Assembly (NCBI GenBank): GCA_943324025.2
Contig: CALPKA020000041.1
Span: 1-5,904, forward strand
Reading direction: 5' to 3'
From: Bifidobacterium breve
Lineage (GTDB): Bacteria; Actinomycetota; Actinomycetes; Nanopelagicales; Nanopelagicaceae
Length of the DNA stretch: 5,904 nucleotides
The position numbers and the translations under genes are program-made. The notes under the pieces were generated by a model. It saw only the letters and a program-made list of their open reading frames with translations. It was not told the origin of the DNA and searched no databases. Positions 1-5,904 of this stretch are shown piece by piece (within the stretch, counting starts at the first letter, position 1; the number at the start of each line of letters is the position of its first letter).

Positions 1-813
1 ACCAGATGTAATTACATCCACTCGACCAGGGTGCATATATCCAAGGGATGCGATTTGATCCTTATCCATTGACTGATACATTCCAGCAACTTGATAAACC
101 GATCTTGCAGGGATTCTTGATAAGTGAATTAAGTATCGATCATATTGCTCTAGTTTTAATGCAGCTGCTGCGACAGTGGTTGCTGTACCTGCAACTGCAA
201 CTAAAGTTTTTGCTTCAGAAATAGGAACGATCGCTGCTGCTTGAGCTATTGCAATATCAATATCAATTATTGCATGGCTGATTTGTGCCATAGAAGGTGG
301 TTGGTCAATCAAGTGACGCTCACTCATTCTTACACAACCAATATTTACACTTTTTGCAGAGCCAACACTTTCATTTCCAAATACAAACTCAGTTGACCCA
401 CCTCCAATATCAACTACCAGAAACGGGCCATCATTTTGAGATAGCTCCTTGGTAGCACCGATGAATGAGAGCTTTGCTTCTTCTTCACCTGGAATTACCT
501 CAACTTCAACACCAAGAATTTTCTTAACCCCATCAGTAAACAAATCACGATTACTTGCATCACGGGTTGCGCTGGTTGCACAAAATCTTACTTTCTCAAC
601 ACCCTTACTTTTAATAAGCCCTGCAAATTTTTCAACTGCAGCAAGAGTTCGATCTATGGCATCTGGATGAAATGCTTTGTTTTGGTCAACGCCCTGGCCG
701 AGTCTGACTATTTCCATTGTGCGCAAAACTTCTTTAAAATTTCCGTTGGTGATATCTGCAATTAAAAGACGAATTGAATTAGTACCGCAATCAATAGCTG
801 CTACTCGACTCAA
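1..813 (-). CDS. ppx: Ppx/GppA-family phosphatase (exopolyphosphatase / pppGpp phosphohydrolase), C-terminus cut by window edge
   Basis: Members of this ASKHA-fold family release phosphate from the ends of polyphosphate or convert pppGpp to ppGpp in the cytoplasm. The visible 271 residues carry the N-terminal phosphate loop AAIDCGTNSIRLL (5-17), the CATSATRDASN segment (78-88), the PGEEEA segment (108-113) that should hold the catalytic glutamate, the second phosphate loop VVDIGGGSTE (133-142), the adenosine-type motif AVAGTATTVAA (206-216) and the HPGRVDVI motif (261-268), where the window ends. Single-domain actinobacterial members are usually a little over 300 residues, so about 40 are probably missing. 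The start is TTG at 813-811: it lies directly after the in-frame TAG of the upstream DUF501 gene, no other start precedes the conserved RVAAIDCG block, and GGGG lies 8 bases upstream. It is the last gene visible in the co-directional cluster. The family call is very secure; the preferred substrate (polyphosphate or pppGpp) cannot be read from sequence. It corresponds to the mycobacterial ppx2 position. Confidence 0.95.
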   Translation of the reverse strand, partial: MSRVAAIDCGTNSIRLLIADITNGNFKEVLRTMEIVRLGQGVDQNKAFHPDAIDRTLAAVEKFAGLIKSKGVEKVRFCATSATRDASNRDLFTDGVKKILGVEVEVIPGEEEAKLSFIGATKELSQNDGPFLVVDIGGGSTEFVFGNESVGSAKSVNIGCVRMSERHLIDQPPSMAQISHAIIDIDIAIAQAAAIVPISEAKTLVAVAGTATTVAAAALKLEQYDRYLIHLSRIPARSVYQVAGMYQSMDKDQIASLGYMHPGRVDVITSG

Positions 814-1371
814 CTACTCAACCCCATCTAATAAATTACTAATTACATTACAAGGTCTAGAAACCCACCAATTATCAAGTGCGGATAACGCTTCATCACC
901 TAGTGGATTAACACCTTCACCTGCCGCTAATGAGTGCGCAACTAGGGAGTGTAAACATTTAACTCGATCAGGCATTCCACCTGCTGTTACTCCTTTAATT
1001 TCAGGAACATCTAGATTTTCCTGTTTAGCTAAGGCACTCCTAGCAGCTTCATAATCAACGTGAGCTGCTAAATAATCACCTGCAAGTATTGGATCATTTT
1101 GTAATCGCTCATTCATCTGCGCCATCAAACCAGAGCTCTCCAAAGTTGAAATTGCTCCGGTAAGTCTTGGGCATGTGGCATAGTAAAAAGTTGGAAAAGG
1201 TGTGCCATCTGCTAATCGTGGTGGTGTTTGAACAACATCAGCTTCACCGCATGGACAGCGATGTGCAATCGCTGAGACATCCCTAGGTTCTCTACCCAGT
1301 TGAGCTGCAACAGTTTTTAAATCTTTATCAGATGGTTTTTCAGCAGTAAATGCTGGCTTGGGATCAACCAT
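814..1371 (-). CDS. DUF501 family protein, conserved in actinobacteria, function unknown
   Basis: A 185-residue protein with no experimentally known function that I can name. It shows the family's hallmark blocks: QLGREPRDV (24-32), AHRCPCG (36-42), DGTPFPTFYYATCPR (55-69) and a C-terminal block starting GGMPDRVKCLHSLVAH (131-146) and continuing through NPLGDEAL (155-162). Cysteines at 39, 41, 67 and 139 and histidines at 37, 141 and 146 all fall in conserved blocks, which could suggest a metal site or redox role; this is inference. No signal peptide or membrane segment is visible, so it should be cytoplasmic. The ATG start lies one base after the TAA of the upstream division gene and lacks a clear Shine-Dalgarno, which suggests translational coupling. 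The gene is sandwiched between an FtsB-like gene and a Ppx/GppA gene, the same order I recall for Rv1024-Rv1026 in M. tuberculosis. The family assignment is secure; the role is open. Confidence 0.92.
   Translation of the reverse strand: MVDPKPAFTAEKPSDKDLKTVAAQLGREPRDVSAIAHRCPCGEADVVQTPPRLADGTPFPTFYYATCPRLTGAISTLESSGLMAQMNERLQNDPILAGDYLAAHVDYEAARSALAKQENLDVPEIKGVTAGGMPDRVKCLHSLVAHSLAAGEGVNPLGDEALSALDNWWVSRPCNVISNLLDGVE
822..825 (-). promoter_or_regulatory. Probable ribosome binding site for the phosphatase gene, inside the DUF501 3' end
   Basis: On the minus strand GGGG lies 8 bases before the TTG start of the phosphatase gene, within the last codons of DUF501. The spacing suits a Shine-Dalgarno element and supports this unusual start. 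The match to the consensus is short, and translation could instead depend on ribosomes finishing DUF501. Confidence 0.4.
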
Positions 1372-1372
1372 T

Positions 1373-1825
1373 TTAGTTACTTACATTTGTACTAGTAATT
1401 GATGAGATTAATCTTGAGTACCAAGGAAGTCCGACTGGTAGTTGGCCTGAAACTTTAGTTTGCTCTGCTTCATCAACAATTTCATCATTGCCAACAACTA
1501 TATATTGACGCTCACCTGGAAATACAAAATGTAATCTTGATCTTGCTTGGCTTGCAACAAACTCTGGATCATCCCATTGCGCAAGCTCTGCCGCTGCTTT
1601 TTTCAGCATCTCTTGGTTATCGACAATTTTGCTTTTTAATGAATTAATCTGCGCACGTTGCGTGAAGTAGTGTTGAATCGGTGGCGCAAGAGTTATTGCT
1701 ACAACAAACAGGACTATGCCAACAATTAAAGCTCGGTTAGAAACCCCTCTTTTTTTCAATCCAGACTTAATATTTTTTCGTGAGGTTGAAATCAAACCTA
1801 CAGCAAAAAATTTACGCCCAGCCAT
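1373..1825 (-). CDS. FtsB/DivIC-like septum formation initiator, single-pass membrane protein
   Basis: A 150-residue bitopic membrane protein of the septum formation initiator family (FtsB/DivIC). Such proteins join FtsL and FtsQ/DivIB in the divisome and help activate septal peptidoglycan synthesis. A basic N-terminal segment of about 30 residues (cytoplasmic by the positive-inside rule) precedes one hydrophobic helix at about 32-49. A heptad-like coiled-coil stretch follows (about 54-84), then the conserved extracytoplasmic block DPEFVASQARSRLHFVFPGE (86-105), and a tail containing PWYSRL (134-139). The tail fits my recollection of actinobacterial homologues. The ATG start is 5 bases after the enolase stop; no strong Shine-Dalgarno is visible, so coupling to enolase is likely. 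The coding strand has a seven-A run at codons 23-25, with the frame intact. Placement directly after eno matches the mycobacterial Rv1023-Rv1024 arrangement. The family call is strong; which of FtsB or DivIC is the better name is a matter of convention. Confidence 0.93.
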   Translation of the reverse strand: MAGRKFFAVGLISTSRKNIKSGLKKRGVSNRALIVGIVLFVVAITLAPPIQHYFTQRAQINSLKSKIVDNQEMLKKAAAELAQWDDPEFVASQARSRLHFVFPGERQYIVVGNDEIVDEAEQTKVSGQLPVGLPWYSRLISSITSTNVSN

Positions 1826-1830
1826 CTGTG

Positions 1831-3119
<1,289 letters not shown>

Positions 3120-3127
3120 AACTATTG

Positions 3128-3154
3128 ATTATCTATGAATGGATACTTGGTTAA
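3128..3154 (-). promoter_or_regulatory. Possible weak promoter upstream of eno
   Basis: The 48-base gap between mazG and eno contains GATAAT (3133-3128), five of six matches to the TATAAT -10 box. TTAACC (3154-3149) lies 15 bases upstream and only poorly resembles a -35 box. A transcript would begin near 3121 and have a leader of roughly a dozen bases carrying the Shine-Dalgarno. In AT-rich DNA such a match arises easily by chance, so this is only a candidate. No hairpin followed by a T-run is present in the gap, so read-through from mazG is also expected. Confidence 0.25.
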
Positions 3155-3156
3155 TT

Positions 3157-3801
3157 CTACCTTGCCTCTTGCTCCTGAATCTGAGCAATAAGAGTTTTGG
3201 TGGCGCCTCTTAAGGCTGCTTCAGGATCCAAGCCTTTTTCAACTGCTTGTGCGATTAATCCAAGAAGAATCTCACCAAATTGGTCCTGATTTGTTTGATC
3301 ATTTAGTTTGATTGGCTGTGAAATTGGAAGCGAGTAATTTAATTTATTGATCCGGTAAACCACCTTGGCAGCCAAAGGCAGCGCGGGCTGGGCAAGTGGG
3401 ACGCCATCAATAATTGAGCTTCGGCCTTTTTCTAGAGCTTTTTGTTTTTCCCAGTTTTCTAAAACATCCTTGCTGTTATCTACTGTTGCACCGGCAAAAA
3501 CATGTGGGTGCCTTCGAATCAATTTATCTGCAACGGATTTTGCAACATCTTCAATGTTAAATGGTTGGTTTGCATCTTCTTCAGCCATCCGAGAGTGAAA
3601 GTAAACCTGAAGTAATAGGTCACCAAGCTCTTCTTGCATATCTTGGCGATCATTGTTTTCAACTGATTCAATAAACTCATAAGATTCTTCAAGTAAATAC
3701 TTGAGCAATGATTGATGGGTTTGCTCTGCATCCCATGGACAGCCACCTGGTGAGCGAAGTTTGTCCATAACCTCGCGAAGTCTTAGCAGCTCTGATGTCA
3801 T
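3157..3801 (-). CDS. mazG: MazG-type nucleoside triphosphate pyrophosphohydrolase with eroded C-terminal half
   Basis: MazG proteins hydrolyse (d)NTPs to NMP and pyrophosphate, cleaning nucleotide pools; the E. coli protein also affects ppGpp levels. The 214 residues begin with a well-conserved N-terminal MazG domain: SPGGCPWDAEQTHQSL (17-32), the metal motif E38-E39-x-x-E42, its partner E58-x-x-D61 in EELGDLLLQV, and RRHPHVF (96-102), then NWEKQK (116-121) and the linker IIDGVP (130-135). E. coli MazG has about 263 residues and a second catalytic domain. Here the matching region is short and lacks an EExxE motif, keeping only a fragment like its end (FGEILLGLIAQAVEKGLDPEAALR, 175-198, allowing that the first part is divergent). 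Activity, if any, should rest on the N-terminal domain. The ATG start is 9 bases after the lipoprotein stop with no clear Shine-Dalgarno. The family is certain; the precise substrate is not. Confidence 0.95.
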   Translation of the reverse strand: MTSELLRLREVMDKLRSPGGCPWDAEQTHQSLLKYLLEESYEFIESVENNDRQDMQEELGDLLLQVYFHSRMAEEDANQPFNIEDVAKSVADKLIRRHPHVFAGATVDNSKDVLENWEKQKALEKGRSSIIDGVPLAQPALPLAAKVVYRINKLNYSLPISQPIKLNDQTNQDQFGEILLGLIAQAVEKGLDPEAALRGATKTLIAQIQEQEAR

Positions 3802-3810
3802 AAACGGGAT

Positions 3811-4416
3811 TTAAGGAAGACCTGTTACAGCACCATCTGTTGAGTCACTTGCATCAATGGATGCAGTTTCAGAATTCCATTTTCCATACTTAGGGTTAAC
3901 TTTGACGCCAAGTTTTTTGGCTGTTTTAACAATTAGATCTTGTAGATAAGCGAAATACTCAGTTTCTAAACCGCCAGAATTGATGAAATTACTTTGCATG
4001 CGCTCTGAAATAATTAATGTTTTCAAATTAGTATCAAGATCTGAAGCAGCAAGATTTGCGCCTACTAAAGCAGCCGGAAGTTTGCTCTCGCCACCTAGGC
4101 TGGCAATAATTTGAGTGCGTCGATCAGCAATTTCTGAGGGTGTGACTTCAATTGATAAATCAGTTGCAATTTGACTGAAAATTTCGGAGGCAATAAAAAA
4201 TTGTGCCTGACCGCGAAGTAAATCAGGTGCTGACAAATTATTTAATTGTGAGGTATCTACAGTTTTTCGGCTTTCAAGGATCTGATCTACAGATTGTTGA
4301 ATTTGATTAATTGAAAAATCTTTATCTCCAATACTTACTCCCTCACTCATTGATGAGCAGCTAGTAAGCAACAGAACTCCTAGTAAAGGCGTGATCAATT
4401 TCTTAAACAATTTCAT
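3811..4416 (-). CDS. SurA-N-like lipoprotein, putative extracytoplasmic chaperone
   Basis: A 201-residue predicted lipoprotein. A signal peptide with basic MKLFKK, hydrophobic LITPLLGVLLL and lipobox LTSC places the lipid-modified cysteine at 20, so the mature protein should be anchored on the outer face of the cytoplasmic membrane. The rest resembles the helical N-terminal domain of SurA/PrsA-type foldases: a short start segment with SIGDKDFSINQIQQSVDQIL (28-47), QFFIASEIFSQIATDLSIEV (72-91), the TPSEIADRRTQI stretch (92-103), and a late VKVNPKYGKW segment (171-180). That last piece is the strand expected where an inserted parvulin domain would rejoin the chaperone fold. No parvulin (PPIase) domain is present, so it is probably a holdase-type or specialised foldase; this is inference. 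The start codon is 11 bases after the mfd stop. The family call is moderately strong; the client proteins are unknown. M. tuberculosis has a different lipoprotein (lpqU) between mazG and eno, as I recall. Confidence 0.8.
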   Translation of the reverse strand: MKLFKKLITPLLGVLLLTSCSSMSEGVSIGDKDFSINQIQQSVDQILESRKTVDTSQLNNLSAPDLLRGQAQFFIASEIFSQIATDLSIEVTPSEIADRRTQIIASLGGESKLPAALVGANLAASDLDTNLKTLIISERMQSNFINSGGLETEYFAYLQDLIVKTAKKLGVKVNPKYGKWNSETASIDASDSTDGAVTGLP

Positions 4417-4421
4417 CCTCT
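4417..4421 (-). promoter_or_regulatory. Purine-rich leader with AGAGG directly touching the lipoprotein start codon
   Basis: The 11 bases between the mfd stop and the lipoprotein ATG read AGAAAAAGAGG. The Shine-Dalgarno-like GAGG directly abuts the ATG with no spacer, too close for ordinary pairing. Initiation probably relies on the purine-rich leader or on coupling to mfd termination. No alternative start further in would keep the signal peptide intact, so the ATG at 4416 is retained. Confidence 0.3.
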
Positions 4422-4427
4422 TTTTCT

Positions 4428-5904
4428 TTAGGCTCTTTTGTTATTTACAAGTGGCTCAATCAGCTCTTTCAGTACTGAATCAACCCAAGCAAGGGTAGAA
4501 GTATCTCCTATAGGTGCACTTTCAATCCAATTCGGGCTAGAAGGTCGAGCGACTAAGAGGATTTGTGTGGCACTTTTATAGATTGACCCCGGAAATACTC
4601 TGGCTAATTTAATTTGTGCAGACTCAGGTAGTTGAATTGGCGTAAGTCTTAAATGTTTACCTGAGAAGGCAATATCTGTTAAACCCAAACTTTTTGCATA
4701 TAGTCGCAGGGCTGCAACAGCAAGAAGCTCAATTCCTGGTTGTGGGATTTCGCCAAACCGATCAACCAATTCAGATTTAATCTCAGAAAGTGCAGCATCA
4801 GATTGTGCATCTGCAATTCTGCGGTAAAGATCAAGTCTTAATCTTTCTGATTCAATATAAGAAACTGGTAAATGAGCATTAATTGGCAATTCGACTTTGC
4901 ATTCAACATTTTTTGGCTTGTCTTCAAAATAACCAGTTTTAAACTCATCCACCGCATCAGCCACCATACGCATATATAAATCAAAGCCAACCTCGGCAAT
5001 GTGTCCTGACTGCTCGCCCCCTAATAAATTACCTGCTCCTCGAATTTCAAGATCTTTTAAAGCAACCTGCATGCCAGCACCTAAATCTGTGTTTGTTGCA
5101 ATTGTTGTTAATCGATCATGTGCTAGCTCAGTGATTGGTTGTTCTGTTGGGTAAAGGAAATAGGCATATGCACGTTCGCGACTTCTGCCAACTCTGCCGC
5201 GAAGTTGATGTAGTTGGGAAAGTCCAAACAAATCTGAGCGATCAACAATTAGTGTATTTGCATTTGGAATATCAATTCCACTTTCAATTATTGTTGTGCA
5301 AAGCAGCAAATCAAATTCTCTATTCCAAAAAGATAAAATAACCTCTTCTAAGGCCCGCTCATTCATTTGTCCATGGGCGATTCCAATTTTTACACCAGGC
5401 ACTAGCTTCTTTAATCTCTCAGATACCGCCTCAATGCTCTCTACCCTGTTGTGAATAAAAAATATTTGGCCATCGCGAAGTAGTTCACGATTTATTGCAG
5501 CACTAACCTGCTTTTCATCATATGGACCAACATAGGTAAGCACGGGGTGTCGCTCCTCCGGTGGTGTCGTGATATTAGACATTTCTCGGATTCCAGTTAT
5601 TGCCATCTCTAAGGTTCTAGGTATTGGAGTTGCAGACATAGCTAAAACATCCACATTTGTTCTGGCTTTCTTCAGTTCTTCTTTGTGTTCTACCCCAAAT
5701 CGTTGCTCTTCATCTATGACTAATAATCCCAAATTTGCAAACTCGATGTCCTTTGAAAGCAGTCTATGAGTTCCAATTACTACATCGATTACTCCAGATT
5801 TTAAGCCAGCAATAATTTCCTTTGTTTGGGTAGCAGTGGCAAATCTTGAAAGCGCAGCTAATCGGACTGGAAAGCCTGCATATCTATTTGAAAAAGTGTT
5901 TAAG
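4428..5904 (-). CDS. mfd: Transcription-repair coupling factor Mfd, N-terminus outside window
   Basis: Mfd binds RNA polymerase stalled at DNA lesions, pushes it off by ATP-driven translocation and recruits UvrA for nucleotide excision repair. The frame is open to the window edge, so the 491 visible residues are the C-terminal part of a protein of roughly 1,150. In fragment numbering they show motif GTHRLLS (44-50), the Walker B box VIDEEQRFG (62-70), SATPIPRTLE (90-99), FFIHNRVES (148-156), TTIIESGIDIPNAN (203-216) and motif VI QLHQLRGRVGRS (230-241). The translocation (TRG) region follows, with TNTDLGAG (270-277) and LEIRGAGNLLGGEQSGH (285-301). The C-terminal regulatory domain, including LPVSYIESERLRLDLYRRIA (345-364), runs to about 455. 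The RecG-like translocase set is complete for the part seen. The UvrB-homology and RNA polymerase-interacting domains would lie upstream. The TTG at 5732 is an internal leucine, not a start. The lipoprotein gene follows after 11 bases. Confidence 0.98.
   Translation of the reverse strand, partial: LNTFSNRYAGFPVRLAALSRFATATQTKEIIAGLKSGVIDVVIGTHRLLSKDIEFANLGLLVIDEEQRFGVEHKEELKKARTNVDVLAMSATPIPRTLEMAITGIREMSNITTPPEERHPVLTYVGPYDEKQVSAAINRELLRDGQIFFIHNRVESIEAVSERLKKLVPGVKIGIAHGQMNERALEEVILSFWNREFDLLLCTTIIESGIDIPNANTLIVDRSDLFGLSQLHQLRGRVGRSRERAYAYFLYPTEQPITELAHDRLTTIATNTDLGAGMQVALKDLEIRGAGNLLGGEQSGHIAEVGFDLYMRMVADAVDEFKTGYFEDKPKNVECKVELPINAHLPVSYIESERLRLDLYRRIADAQSDAALSEIKSELVDRFGEIPQPGIELLAVAALRLYAKSLGLTDIAFSGKHLRLTPIQLPESAQIKLARVFPGSIYKSATQILLVARPSSPNWIESAPIGDTSTLAWVDSVLKELIEPLVNNKRA

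Noticed and set aside
449..670. A plus-strand open frame opposite the phosphatase gene; similar short ones occur at 2735-2920, 3365-3598, 5135-5341 and 5569-5769.
   Set aside because: All lie antisense to strongly conserved coding sequence with no recognisable motifs, start signals or family match.
677..1054. A 125-codon plus-strand open frame spanning the phosphatase/DUF501 junction.
   Set aside because: It is antisense to two well-conserved proteins, matches no family I recognise and has shadow-like Ser/Thr/Leu-rich composition.
1750..1756. A seven-T run on the plus strand (A7 on the coding strand), considered as a slippery or phase-variable site in the FtsB-like gene, or as the T-tract of a terminator.
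   Set aside because: The frame is intact and the run encodes the basic stretch before the membrane helix. The codon phase does not give the classical A-AAA-AAG slip site, and no hairpin adjoins it. Such runs are common in AT-rich genes.
3519..3746. A second minus-strand open frame inside mazG, in another reading frame.
   Set aside because: It overlaps the most conserved part of MazG, and its composition is that of a frame-shifted copy of the gene.
5730..5732. TTG as a start codon for a shorter, 434-residue Mfd.
   Set aside because: The frame continues upstream to the window edge with conserved Mfd helicase sequence (PVRLAALSRF, VIGTHRLLS), so this codon is internal.

Overview
The window is about 5.9 kb of AT-rich DNA; a few lines counted by hand give roughly 40-45% G+C. 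It is almost entirely coding, and every gene lies on the minus strand. Transcription order, from high to low coordinates, is: mfd (N-terminal part outside the window), a SurA-N-like lipoprotein, mazG, eno, an FtsB/DivIC-like division protein, a DUF501 protein, and a Ppx/GppA phosphatase (C-terminal end outside the window). Gaps between genes are 11, 9, 48, 5, 1 and 0 bases. I see no terminator hairpin, RNA gene, repeat array, CRISPR or mobile element.

The organism is very probably an actinobacterium. DUF501 proteins are typical of that phylum. From memory, the order mfd-mazG-(lipoprotein)-eno-ftsB-like-DUF501-ppx2 matches Mycobacterium tuberculosis Rv1020-Rv1026. The low G+C and tight packing suggest a streamlined aquatic lineage such as the freshwater acI group (Nanopelagicales). 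The lineage is an inference, not something the sequence proves.

Bases 4428-5904 encode the motor, TRG and C-terminal regions of the transcription-repair coupling factor. Bases 3157-4416 encode a secreted lipoprotein resembling the N-terminal chaperone domain of SurA, and a MazG NTP pyrophosphohydrolase whose second half is eroded. The only real intergenic gap (3109-3156) precedes enolase, which has the clearest Shine-Dalgarno and a possible weak promoter. Bases 1-1825 encode the division protein, the DUF501 protein and the phosphatase, packed end to end. The DUF501 stop codon directly abuts the phosphatase TTG start in the same reading frame.

Functionally this is a housekeeping block: repair at stalled RNA polymerase, nucleotide-pool cleaning, envelope protein handling, glycolysis, septum assembly, and polyphosphate or (p)ppGpp turnover. 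I found no convincing new defence, mobile or biosynthetic system. The points most worth following up are the in-frame stop/start junction, the cysteine/histidine pattern of DUF501, the half-degenerate MazG and the lipoprotein without a catalytic PPIase domain.
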